DNA of 35,277 bases from Atopococcus tabaci (lineage in GTDB: Bacteria > Bacillota > Bacilli > Lactobacillales > Carnobacteriaceae_A): NCBI GenBank assembly GCA_030535975.1, contig JAUNQW010000009.1, positions 6,896 to 42,172 of the forward strand, written 5' to 3'. The translations under genes were made by a program, and so were the position numbers. Below, piece by piece: positions 18,602 through 26,325 of this stretch. Each line of letters opens with the position of its first letter. The first letter of the stretch is position 1. The notes beneath the pieces were generated by a model. It ran no database searches, was not told where the DNA came from, and worked only from the letters and a program-made list of their open reading frames with translations.

Positions 18602-18779
18602 CTCATTGATTTTTCAACTTTAATCAAATAATGTGTCAAACCATTAGATGGGTATCAGCTTATCTATTGGTTTTCTTTGTGTCAGAAGGCTGAGCTCAGG
18701 GGGTAGAGATAATGAGAGGCACCATTCAGGCTATACTGTCCCGGTAGTTCAATATAATCAAAAAGAAAGTAGGGAAGAT
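18602..18779. other. 178-base gap between tyrA and the PutP-type gene
   Basis: It holds a TTGATT / AATCAA inverted repeat at the 5' end without a T-run, a perfect palindrome CTGAGCTCAG near 18690-18699, and TATAAT at 18753-18758 with no good -35. An in-frame ATG at 18648 lacks a ribosome binding site. No recognised riboswitch. Confidence 0.4.
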
Positions 18780-20366
18780 ATGACAAGTGTTTTTCAAGAT
18801 AAATTAATGATTGGTTTGGCGATGGCTTTATATATGAGTGTCATCATAGGTATAGGACTGTATTATGCTAAGCGCTCACATTCGAGTACAGATGAATATT
18901 TTTTAGGAGGTCGATCTTTAGGACCTTATGTTACTGCCTTAAGTGCGGGAGCATCGGATATGAGTGGCTGGCTTTTAATGGGTCTGCCGGGCTTAGCTTA
19001 CTGGATAGGAATTGGCGATGCATTTTGGACAGCTGTCGGTTTAGCGGTTGGGACCTATCTGAATTGGCTGATTATCGCTAGACGTTTACGTGTCTACTCG
19101 CATATTGCTGATAACGCAGTCACTATTCCAGATTTTTTTTCTAACCGTTTTATGGAGAAAGAAGAAGATAGGAAATCAATTCTGGCGATCGCCTCACTTT
19201 TTATTTTGATTTTCTTCATCATATATGCGGCTTCATGTTTTGTTACTGTTGGAAAGTTATTTAGTGCACTTTTTGGTCTGAACTATGTGTGGATGATGAT
19301 TGCAGGAGCTCTTTTTGTTTTTATCTATACTTACTTAGGAGGATTCCTGGCAGAGTCTACATCAGATTTTTTACAAGGTATCGTAATGATTTTAGCCTTA
19401 GTGACAGTGTTGATTACCGGAACGGTAGCTGCAGGGGGAGTAGGGGCTGTCATCGAAAATGCCCAGAATATACCAGGATTTCTTGATTTTTTTGGCAAGG
19501 CAACACCTCAACTGGATGCCTCCGGCCAGCAAATCATGGAAAATGGTCTTCCCGGTTTTGGGAGCCGGGAAGATTTGGGATGGGTGACTATCATTTCAAA
19601 TTTAGCTTGGGGATTAGGTTACTTTGGTGTTCCTCAGGTTCTCTTACGCTTCATGGCTATTCGAGATGCTGACGAAATTAAAGTGGCTCGACGCGTGGGC
19701 ACAGTATGGGCTGTCGTTTCACTTTTTGCTGCGATTGTCATCGGAATGATTGGCCGAGTCTTACTGCCCAATCAATTTACAAGTCTGACAGCAGCAGAAA
19801 ATATATTTGCTCTCCTGGCTCAAAGTCTAATGCCGGCTTTTGTTGCTGGGATTGTAATGGCTGGAATTTTAGCAGCAACAATCAGTTCAGCTGATTCCTA
19901 CCTCTTGATAGCTGCATCTGCAGTATCTAAAAATATTTATAAGGGGATTTTCCGTAAAAAAGCAACGGACCGACAAGTGATGGCTGTTACTAGAATAACT
20001 TTAATTGTTACAACAATTTTAGGTATCCTTTTTGCTTTAGATGAAAATTCGGTTATTTTCAATATCGTTTCCTTTGCTTGGGCTGGTTTCGGGGCTACTT
20101 TTGGGCCGGCACTTTTATTCTCACTTTTTTCTAAGCGTGTCACACGTCAGGGGATCCTTGCAGGTATGGTGACGGGAGGTCTAACAGTATTAATATGGAA
20201 CCTTATGTTATCCCAATTTGGAGGAATTTTCTCCATTTACGAATTATTACCGGCCTTTATTTTATCCTGCTTAGCAATTATTCTAATATCTTCTAAAACT
20301 CAAACAAGTCAGGCTGTCAGGGAGCAGCATATTCGCTATATAACAGAATTAGAAAAAGAAAACTAA
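18780..20366 (+). CDS. putP: Sodium/solute symporter, PutP type
   Basis: A 528-residue integral membrane protein of the SSS family with about 13 hydrophobic segments. The N-terminal TDEYFLGGRSLGPYVTALS, the SAGASDMSGWLLMGLPG stretch and the central RFMAIRDADEIKVAR resemble sodium/proline symporters (PutP). SSADSYLL and SFAWAGFGATFGPALL further on fit as well. AGGGAAG precedes the ATG at 18780; the frame is open to 18648 but with no binding site there. Proline is the expected substrate. Because the corrinoid methyl-transfer cluster begins 178 bases downstream, a methylated relative such as proline betaine is a possible alternative, but that is only inference from the neighbourhood. Confidence 0.85.
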   Translation: MTSVFQDKLMIGLAMALYMSVIIGIGLYYAKRSHSSTDEYFLGGRSLGPYVTALSAGASDMSGWLLMGLPGLAYWIGIGDAFWTAVGLAVGTYLNWLIIARRLRVYSHIADNAVTIPDFFSNRFMEKEEDRKSILAIASLFILIFFIIYAASCFVTVGKLFSALFGLNYVWMMIAGALFVFIYTYLGGFLAESTSDFLQGIVMILALVTVLITGTVAAGGVGAVIENAQNIPGFLDFFGKATPQLDASGQQIMENGLPGFGSREDLGWVTIISNLAWGLGYFGVPQVLLRFMAIRDADEIKVARRVGTVWAVVSLFAAIVIGMIGRVLLPNQFTSLTAAENIFALLAQSLMPAFVAGIVMAGILAATISSADSYLLIAASAVSKNIYKGIFRKKATDRQVMAVTRITLIVTTILGILFALDENSVIFNIVSFAWAGFGATFGPALLFSLFSKRVTRQGILAGMVTGGLTVLIWNLMLSQFGGIFSIYELLPAFILSCLAIILISSKTQTSQAVREQHIRYITELEKEN

Positions 20367-20401
20367 AACAATATTGTTCTGAAATGAAAGCTCAGCAAAA
20401 A

Positions 20402-20485
20402 AGAATCCCCAGATGGTGGGCTGGAGGAAGCTGTCTCCTACTATATAAGCTAATCTGTCCAAGTTTCCCCTAAGCACGGGATTTT
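20402..20485 (+). ncRNA. Possible structured leader RNA upstream of the corrinoid cluster
   Basis: Three nested complementary pairs occur in order. AGAATCCC (20402-20409) faces GGGATTTT (20478-20485) with one G-U. CAGAT (20410-20414) faces ATCTG (20453-20457). GGAG (20423-20426) faces CTCC (20435-20438). No cobalamin-, SAM- or T-box signature is recognised. It could be a regulatory RNA, the 3' end of the putP transcript, or chance. Confidence 0.35.
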
Positions 20486-20494
20486 CAGCTGAAA
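20483..20494. promoter_or_regulatory. 12-bp palindrome TTTCAGCTGAAA before the corrinoid promoter
   Basis: A perfect inverted repeat three bases upstream of the candidate -35 TTGGTA. It resembles a CodY box with a widened centre but does not match the CodY consensus. A repressor or activator site is possible. Confidence 0.4.
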
Positions 20495-20496
20495 TA

Positions 20497-20525
20497 TTGG
20501 TAAGATAAGAGAAAGTCGTTTTATA
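20497..20525 (+). promoter_or_regulatory. Possible promoter of the corrinoid operon
   Basis: TTGGTA (20497-20502) and TTTATA (20520-20525) are 17 bases apart; GAAGGAGGAT and the ATG follow about 10 to 20 bases later. Confidence 0.4.
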
Positions 20526-20544
20526 GTTTTCGAAGGAGGATATA

Positions 20545-21204
20545 ATGACAAAAACTCAAGAAGAATATTTACAAGCACTGTCAGATGCTGTTGTTTTTAT
20601 GGAAGACGAAGAAATTATTGACTTAGTTATTGAATATCATGAAGCAGGCTTTGATACACAAGAAGGTATTGATGGTTTAATTCACGGGATGATGCGGGTC
20701 AGTGATTTATATGATGAAGAAGAATACTATATCCCAGAGCTTATTTTGTGTGCTGATGTGATGCAGATGGGTATTGATCAGTTTCAAACTTATATACCGC
20801 CTCGCACACAGGACAGCTATCTGGGGACAGTTGTTATCGGTGTCCCGGAGGGTGATACCCATGATATTGGAAAAGGCTTAGTAAAAATTATGCTGGAATC
20901 TGGTAACTTCAGAGTGGTGGATATCGGCCGTGATGTGCCGCTTGAAAAATTCATTGAAGCTGCAGAAGAGCATGACGCAGAAGTTATAGGTTTATCGACC
21001 CTCATGTCGACGACTATGCCAGAAACCCGCCGCTTCATTGAAATTCTACAAGAAAGAAACTTGCGTGACAAATATAAAGTTATCGTTGGGGGAGCACCTG
21101 TAAGCCAAGAATTTGCGGATCAAATTGGTGCCGATGGTTATACGGAGTCAGCTACAGAAGTGGTTGGCTTGCTGCAAGACCTCTTAAACTTGGAAACTGC
21201 ATAA
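20545..21204 (+). CDS. Corrinoid (cobalamin-binding) methyl-carrier protein
   Basis: A 219-residue protein of the MtaC/MtbC/MttC class that shuttles methyl groups on a bound cobamide. The N-terminal helical cap (B12-binding 2) covers about residues 1-90. The Rossmann-like B12 domain follows, with DTHDIG at 104-109 where His106 should be the lower cobalt ligand. Further landmarks are GLSTLMSTTM (149-158) and GGAPVSQEFADQIGADGY at 182-199. AAGGAGGAT precedes the ATG. It heads four genes spaced by 11 bases, an overlap of 14, and 2 bases, so they are almost certainly one operon. No substrate-specific methyltransferase of the MttB or MtaB type is present to name the methyl donor. Confidence 0.93.
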   Translation: MTKTQEEYLQALSDAVVFMEDEEIIDLVIEYHEAGFDTQEGIDGLIHGMMRVSDLYDEEEYYIPELILCADVMQMGIDQFQTYIPPRTQDSYLGTVVIGVPEGDTHDIGKGLVKIMLESGNFRVVDIGRDVPLEKFIEAAEEHDAEVIGLSTLMSTTMPETRRFIEILQERNLRDKYKVIVGGAPVSQEFADQIGADGYTESATEVVGLLQDLLNLETA

Positions 21205-21215
21205 GGACTGATTAA

Positions 21216-21971
21216 ATGAATAGTAAATTTAAAAGGATCAATCAATCGAGTCAGGCTATCGTTGATTGGTCCTTTACACATAAACAAGAAAAAGAGAGAG
21301 AGTATATCAGCCTGCCTGTTTTAGACACGCCTTTTCTTAAGGCCCTTGGGGTTCCGCTTTCCATGACTGAACATCAGGGGGTTAAAATTCATGCTCCCTT
21401 ATTTGCCAATCTGAGTCAACTGGAAGCTGATCCTACTCTTAGCTTCTCAGAAAAAGCTTTTAATCCACTTTTTGAAGCCATCAATATAATAAAAACAAAG
21501 GATTCGAGCCAAAAAATCATCTATAAAATGCCTAATTTATTGAATATACTTGAAGCTGTCCTTCCTTTTGCTCAAGTGATTCGTTTAACAAGAAAGAATC
21601 CAGAACTTTACCAAGATGTGATGAATCAATTAATTAATTTTATGCATAAAATTATAATAAAGTTGGATGAGGGACAAACAGATATTATTTATTTTTTTGA
21701 CAGCTTTGGCAGTTATCAGCTCTTAGGACCCACTTTTTATAAAAAGTCTTACGGAGATTTTATTCTAGCCTTATTTTCGATTGAAAAGCAATTAAATCAT
21801 GCAGTTCTCAGTATGACTAAAACAATTTCTATGCCTATGCAGCAAAGCTACGGCTTGACAGAAGATAAAAACAGTCGGATTTACCTAGCTAATCAAGACT
21901 CCAGAGGGACGATTGAATTAACAAAAGCTGTTTCATTTAATAAAAAAGGAGCGACACATGTTAGCACTTAA
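21216..21971 (+). CDS. Small UroD/MtaA-fold-like protein without zinc ligands
   Basis: A 251-residue protein, not assigned to a named family at once, but alignable to the MtaA-like protein encoded next. LKALGVPLSMTEHQGVKIHAP (about 41-61, to mark positions) matches the ALGANVTYPKD region. RKNPELYQDVMNQL (126-139) matches the KKPDQAEELLDRV region. FFDSFGSYQLLGPTFYKKSYG (160-180) matches the GDPIASPAIISPRQFEKFA region. It contains no cysteine at all and no HxC motif, and its N-terminal and C-terminal parts are shorter, so it cannot bind zinc as MtaA does. AAGG lies nine bases before the ATG; the 3' end overlaps the next gene by 14 bases. It may be a partner subunit or a methyl-donor enzyme of new type. 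Function unknown. Confidence 0.6.
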   Translation: MNSKFKRINQSSQAIVDWSFTHKQEKEREYISLPVLDTPFLKALGVPLSMTEHQGVKIHAPLFANLSQLEADPTLSFSEKAFNPLFEAINIIKTKDSSQKIIYKMPNLLNILEAVLPFAQVIRLTRKNPELYQDVMNQLINFMHKIIIKLDEGQTDIIYFFDSFGSYQLLGPTFYKKSYGDFILALFSIEKQLNHAVLSMTKTISMPMQQSYGLTEDKNSRIYLANQDSRGTIELTKAVSFNKKGATHVST

Positions 21972-23052
21972 AAAACATCCAAAAGATCAGATGACACCTA
22001 AGGAGCGGTCAGAAGCTATAAAAAATAATCAGCCTTTTGATCGTTTGCCCGTCAGCTTATTTGCGACTGAAATTAAAGCACGTATGATAGACTGCAAGAT
22101 GAGAGATCTCTATAAAAATGTGGATAGGATTGTTGAAGCGGAGGTCTATGTCTTTAATACTTACGGTTCAGACGGCTTATCAAGTGGGCCAAATTCATAC
22201 GGAATAGCAGAAGCCTTGGGAGCAAATGTGACTTATCCAAAAGATAATATTCCACGTATTGAGGAAGCTGTCATCGAAGATTACAGCCAATTAACAGAAA
22301 TGAATTTAATTGATGTCATAAATGAGGCGCCTATTCAAATTTATCTTGAAGCAACCGAAAGATTGTCCGCCTTGGCTGAAGGAATCACTGGAGTTGGTGT
22401 CAGCATAGGAGGCCCTTTAACCATTGCCGCTTATTTAAGGGATACGACACAGCTTATGAAGGACTTTATTAAGAAGCCTGATCAAGCTGAAGAATTATTA
22501 GATCGTGTGGTTCAGGCTCAAAAAAAATGTGTAGATGCTTTTCTAGAATACGATGTTTCTTTTTCCTTAGGAGATCCGATTGCCAGCCCGGCCATCATCT
22601 CACCCCGTCAATTTGAAAAGTTTGCCAAGCCTTATCTTGCTGAACTAGCAGATTATATTTATGAAAAAACAGGCAGGGGGCCTTCCTTGCATATTTGTGG
22701 AAAGACAGAAGCAATTTGGGAAAGTATCAAAGAGTTAAATATCTCTGCTTTCAGCTTAGATAATGAAGTAGATATAGGAGAAGCCAATCGCTTCTTTGGA
22801 GATAAAATCGCTGTAACGGGTAATATCCCGCCTGTAGATGTTATTTACAATGGAAGTCAGGAAGAGATTGAAGAAAGTGTCCGCCAGTGTATTGAGAAGG
22901 CTTATGATACGCCGGCAGGCTTTGTTATTGCTCCCGGCTGTAATTTACCTATCTCGACACCTATAGAAAATGTAGGCTTCTTTATGGATGCTGCCCGGAA
23001 ATATGGTCAATATGATTTTTTGGAAAAATTAGACAGTAATAGAGGGAAATAA
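21958..23052 (+). CDS. MtaA/UroD-family zinc methylcobamide methyltransferase
   Basis: A 364-residue protein of the uroporphyrinogen decarboxylase fold in the MtaA/MtbA/CmuA branch. True UroD enzymes serve haem synthesis, but no hem gene is near. The zinc-binding set of the methyltransferases is intact: His245 and Cys247 in LHICGK, and Cys328 in APGCNLP. This site activates a thiol that receives the methyl group from methylcobamide (coenzyme M in methanogens). In a Firmicute the acceptor must be something else. O-demethylase methyltransferase I proteins also use this fold, so acting on the methyl donor is an alternative. AAAAGGAG precedes the ATG. The gene sits between the degenerate relative and the reactivator. 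Confidence 0.85.
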   Translation: MLALKKHPKDQMTPKERSEAIKNNQPFDRLPVSLFATEIKARMIDCKMRDLYKNVDRIVEAEVYVFNTYGSDGLSSGPNSYGIAEALGANVTYPKDNIPRIEEAVIEDYSQLTEMNLIDVINEAPIQIYLEATERLSALAEGITGVGVSIGGPLTIAAYLRDTTQLMKDFIKKPDQAEELLDRVVQAQKKCVDAFLEYDVSFSLGDPIASPAIISPRQFEKFAKPYLAELADYIYEKTGRGPSLHICGKTEAIWESIKELNISAFSLDNEVDIGEANRFFGDKIAVTGNIPPVDVIYNGSQEEIEESVRQCIEKAYDTPAGFVIAPGCNLPISTPIENVGFFMDAARKYGQYDFLEKLDSNRGK

Positions 23053-23054
23053 AA

Positions 23055-24488
23055 ATGACAGCAGACAGAAGATTTTCTAATTTAGTCAATGAAAATAAAG
23101 AATTTGAAATATTATCTGATGGAAGTATGGCAGCCTTTGACATCAACCCTGTCCTTCATCACCGCCCAGGGACCAACCCCTTTGATCCTATGGATATCGG
23201 AGGGGTTTATTTAGGTGATCAGTTTTTAGAAATCCAGACAAAAAATCAAAAACTACTAAGCCTGGTCATTGATATCGGTTCAACTACCATTTCAGCGAGT
23301 CTGGTAGACAATAAAAAAGGGGTGGAGATTGCTCATAAATCAGGACTTAATCCCCAACGTCAATATGGAGATGATGTGATTTCTCGGGCAACTTTCATCA
23401 TGGGAAATGAAGAGGGTCTGGAGATATTGCAGGGATTAGTTCTTAAACAAATTAAAAATTTAGCTCAAGAGTTGATTGAAGAAAACAATTATGAAGCTAC
23501 AGATTTATACGCTGTGTTTGTAGCATCCAATGCCATCATGAATCACATTCTTGTAGGTCTTTCTCCAGCACCTCTAGCTCGATCACCCTATCAATTACAA
23601 TTTGAAGGGAAAAAAACTTTAGATTTTTCTGAGATTGATATGAAAGAATTTGGCAAAGGTAAACTGGTCGTTATTCCCAATATTACTGCCTTTGTAGGAG
23701 GAGACTTAACCGCGGGTATTATTTCAACCGAAATATATAAAAGTAAAGATACAGAATTATTGATTGATATCGGAACAAATGGAGAATTAGTTTTAAGTCA
23801 TGAAGGTCAAATGTATTCAACCTCTTGTGCAGCGGGACCGGCGTTAGAAGGAATGGGTATTTCTTGTGGTGTGACAGCCCAGCCTGGAGCTATTGAAGAG
23901 ACGAAAGCTGAAGATGGCCAACTCATTTTACAGAATATCAACAGCCAACCCTCGATAGGAATTTGTGGAAGCGGAGTTTTGGCTGTTATTCGTGAGTTTC
24001 TCAAGATAGGTCTCATAAATTATCGGGGCAACATTCAAAAGCAAGAGAAAGTCAGTGAAAACCTCCATCACTTTTATGTAGAAGGACAAAAAGCACTCTG
24101 GGTCGATCGGGAGCAGAATATTTTTATCAGTCAAAAAGATATTCGGCAGCTGCAGATGGCTAAAGGAGCCATTTTAACTGGAATAGAATCTTTGTTGGAC
24201 TTTGCTGAAGTTGACACAGATGATATTAAAAAGGTATATATCGCAGGTCAATTTGGCTCCTATTTATCCCCTGACAGTTTAACTCAAGTGGGCCTTCTGC
24301 CTTCTGCTTTTCATGATAAGATTCACTATGTAGGTAATACGAGTAAAAGTGGCTGCTTTATGATATCTTTGAATAAAGAAATTTACGAGAAAGTAGATGG
24401 ACTGGTTCGCGGCATCAAGCATTTATCTTTGACGACGGTAGAAAAATTTGATTTACTTCTGGCTCAAGCAACGCTTTTCCCAAAATGA
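23055..24488 (+). CDS. RACo-like ASKHA reactivator of corrinoid protein, no Fe-S domain
   Basis: A 477-residue DUF4445-type protein related to the reductive activators RACo and RamA, which use ATP to reduce inactive Co(II) corrinoid to Co(I). ASKHA motifs are intact: DIGSTT at 73-78, DIGTNGE at 238-244, SCAAGPALEG at 257-266, GICGSG at 302-307 and IAGQFG at 396-401. RACo has an N-terminal 2Fe-2S domain and RamA a C-terminal ferredoxin-like domain. Here the only cysteines are at 258, 271, 304 and 434, and residues 1-257 have none, so no iron-sulfur domain exists. A separate electron donor would be needed. It starts two bases after the methyltransferase gene, with AGAGGG upstream. Confidence 0.88.
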   Translation: MTADRRFSNLVNENKEFEILSDGSMAAFDINPVLHHRPGTNPFDPMDIGGVYLGDQFLEIQTKNQKLLSLVIDIGSTTISASLVDNKKGVEIAHKSGLNPQRQYGDDVISRATFIMGNEEGLEILQGLVLKQIKNLAQELIEENNYEATDLYAVFVASNAIMNHILVGLSPAPLARSPYQLQFEGKKTLDFSEIDMKEFGKGKLVVIPNITAFVGGDLTAGIISTEIYKSKDTELLIDIGTNGELVLSHEGQMYSTSCAAGPALEGMGISCGVTAQPGAIEETKAEDGQLILQNINSQPSIGICGSGVLAVIREFLKIGLINYRGNIQKQEKVSENLHHFYVEGQKALWVDREQNIFISQKDIRQLQMAKGAILTGIESLLDFAEVDTDDIKKVYIAGQFGSYLSPDSLTQVGLLPSAFHDKIHYVGNTSKSGCFMISLNKEIYEKVDGLVRGIKHLSLTTVEKFDLLLAQATLFPK

Positions 24489-24492
24489 TTTC

Positions 24493-24521
24493 TTGACAAA
24501 CCTTTTTTCCACTGCTATCAT
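24493..24521 (+). promoter_or_regulatory. Promoter of the T-box leader
   Basis: A perfect TTGACA (24493-24498), a 17-base spacer and TATCAT (24516-24521), starting five bases after the reactivator stop codon. It gives the downstream sulfhydrylase its own transcript. Confidence 0.85.
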
Positions 24522-24527
24522 CAAGAA

Positions 24528-24816
24528 CATAACTTAAATAGAAATGAACGATGAAGAGATAAGTAATAGGAAGGGTTTATCCAGAGAGCTTGCGTTTGGT
24601 GAGAGCGAGTTAAACACCCCTGTGAAAATGGTCTCCGAGTGAATAGTAAACTAAGCAGATGCCAAGTTTATTCGGGTACTCCCGTTACAGAGGATGAGTA
24701 TACTTCGATAAGAACGTACTCTCTGAGGTTGTAGTAGTGATGCTATGACGAATAAAGGTGGTACCGTGACGAAAGTCTTCACCCTTTACTTAACAGTAAG
24801 GGTGGAGACTTTTTTG
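24528..24816 (+). promoter_or_regulatory. Methionine T-box riboswitch
   Basis: Fills most of the 359-base gap before the second sulfhydrylase gene. The order is as expected. An AGTA bulge lies near 24562-24565, and the stem I distal part AGAGAGCTTGCGTTTGGTG is near 24583-24601. A specifier loop GAAAATGGTCTCCGAGT follows, in which ATG at 24628-24630 reads as a methionine specifier. Stem III comes next, then the T-box AAAGGTGGTACCGTG at 24754-24768 and the terminator. Uncharged tRNA-Met should favour the antiterminator and switch the gene on. The T-box call is firm; the specifier is read by position and is less sure. Confidence 0.92.
24773..24816 (+). terminator. T-box leader terminator
   Basis: AAGTCTTCACCCTTTACT pairs with AGTAAGGGTGGAGACTT (one wobble, one bulge), followed by TTTTTT. 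This is the off-state of the riboswitch; its 5' arm lies just after the T-box sequence. Confidence 0.9.
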
Positions 24817-24847
24817 TTTGAATATTATTTTACTAGGAGGAATACTA

Positions 24848-26128
24848 ATGAGTGAAAAAAATTATCAATTTGAAACGAAAGCGGTACATTCAGGACAAAC
24901 GATAGATGAAACAGGAGCAAGAGCACTGCCGTTACATCAGACGACATCATTTGTTTTCGAAGATACCCAGGATGGTGCTGAAAAATTTGCCTTAACTCGT
25001 GCTGGAAATATCTATACACGAATCACCAATCCTACGCAGGGAACATTTGAATCTCGACTTGCAGATCTGGAAGGCGGGAGTGCAGGTCTGGCTGTTGCTT
25101 CAGGAATGGCAGCCATCACCTATACGGTATTAGCCTTGGCTAAGCAAGGTGATAATATTGTTTCAACCACTAACTTATATGGAGGGACAAGCAATTTATT
25201 CACAACAACTTTACCGCAGTACGGTATCGAGACTAAGTATGTCAACACTGATCAATTAGAAGAAGTCGAGAAAGCTATTGATGAAAAAACAAAACTAATT
25301 TTCATAGAGTCCATAGGAAATCCAAAAGGAGATATTCCTGATTTTGAAGCTCTGGCTGAAATTTCACATAAAGCCGGCATTCCCTTGGTTGTAGATAATA
25401 CTTTCCCAACTCCTTACTTACTACGTCCCCTTGAGCATGGCGCTGATATTGTTGTGCATTCTGCTACTAAATTTATTGGCGGTCACGGGACCTCGATCGG
25501 CGGAGTGATCGTTGAATCCGGTGAATTCGACTGGAGTCAAAATGATAAATTCCCATATCTAACCCAGCCGGATGCAAGTTATAATGATCTAAGCTTTGCT
25601 GAGACTTTTGGGCCGGCAGCCTTTACTACCTACATTCGTGCAGGACTACTACGCGATACGGGAGCAGCAATCTCACCTTTTAATGCCTGGCTTCTAGTTC
25701 AAGGATTGGAGTCTTTGCATGTACGTATGGAAAGACACGTCGAGAATGCTGAGAAAATTGCTGAATACTTGCAGAAGCACGACAAAGTGGACTGGGTCTC
25801 TTATGCCGGACTTGAATCCAGCCCTTATTATGAGCTGAAAGAAAAATATTTACCACAAGGCGCAAGTTCTATCTTTACTTTCGGTGTCAAGGGCGGTTAT
25901 GAAGATGCCAAGGCTTTTATTGAGTCATTAGAATTGTTCTCCCTTCTTGCAAATGTTGGAGATGCCAAGTCTCTGGTTGTACACCCAGCAAGTATGACTC
26001 ACAGTCAAGGGACAGAAGAAGAAAATGCAGCAGCTGGTGTTTATCCAGAGACTATTCGTTTATCTATCGGTCTCGAAAATGTGGATGATTTGATTGCTGA
26101 TCTAGAACAAGGGTTAGCTTCTATTTAA
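24848..26128 (+). CDS. O-acetylhomoserine sulfhydrylase-type PLP enzyme, copy 2
   Basis: Forms homocysteine from O-acetylhomoserine and sulfide in methionine synthesis. A 426-residue fold type I PLP enzyme with the PLP lysine Lys208 in HSATKFIGGHGT, and YGGTSNLF and DNTFPTPY conserved. AGGAGG lies seven bases before the ATG at 24848; an earlier in-frame ATG at 24818 lies in the terminator tail. Control by a methionine T-box strongly supports the methionine pathway. It resembles copy 1 at 1566 throughout but is clearly diverged. It lies directly behind the corrinoid operon, which suggests a shared use of homocysteine. Confidence 0.92.
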   Translation: MSEKNYQFETKAVHSGQTIDETGARALPLHQTTSFVFEDTQDGAEKFALTRAGNIYTRITNPTQGTFESRLADLEGGSAGLAVASGMAAITYTVLALAKQGDNIVSTTNLYGGTSNLFTTTLPQYGIETKYVNTDQLEEVEKAIDEKTKLIFIESIGNPKGDIPDFEALAEISHKAGIPLVVDNTFPTPYLLRPLEHGADIVVHSATKFIGGHGTSIGGVIVESGEFDWSQNDKFPYLTQPDASYNDLSFAETFGPAAFTTYIRAGLLRDTGAAISPFNAWLLVQGLESLHVRMERHVENAEKIAEYLQKHDKVDWVSYAGLESSPYYELKEKYLPQGASSIFTFGVKGGYEDAKAFIESLELFSLLANVGDAKSLVVHPASMTHSQGTEEENAAAGVYPETIRLSIGLENVDDLIADLEQGLASI

Positions 26129-26248
26129 TCTTATTTTAGCTAAGGAAATTTTATAAATAATTAGGATAATTAGATGTTTTTGAATTAATTTCTCAACCTA
26201 TTTAAAAAGGATGATATTCACTTTCATCTATTAAACAAAGTAAACAAA

Positions 26249-26295
26249 AAAACCGCAGCCAATCAAGCTTTTAATGACTTGACTGGTGCGGTTTT
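26249..26295. terminator. Bidirectional terminator between sulfhydrylase copy 2 and proA
   Basis: AAAACCGCA (26249-26257) pairs with TGCGGTTTT (26287-26295), extended by CCA.TCAAG / CTTGA.TGG with one mismatch and one bulge. The run of A upstream gives a T-rich tail for the minus strand. The rest of the 197-base gap shows nothing. Confidence 0.85.
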
Positions 26296-26325
26296 ATTGA
26301 TTATGAAGCCTTTTTGACTTATAGA

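Noticed and set aside
18648-18779. 44-codon extension of the PutP-type gene
   Set aside because: No ribosome binding site at 18648, composition unlike a membrane protein, and it would span the probable promoter region.
20367-20544. Cobalamin riboswitch upstream of the corrinoid operon
   Set aside because: The GCCACTG B12 box and the AAAGGGAA-type core are absent; only unassigned complementary arms are present.
21958-23052. Haem-pathway uroporphyrinogen decarboxylase (hemE)
   Set aside because: The His-x-Cys...Cys zinc set and the corrinoid neighbours fit the MtaA methyltransferase branch; no other haem gene is nearby.
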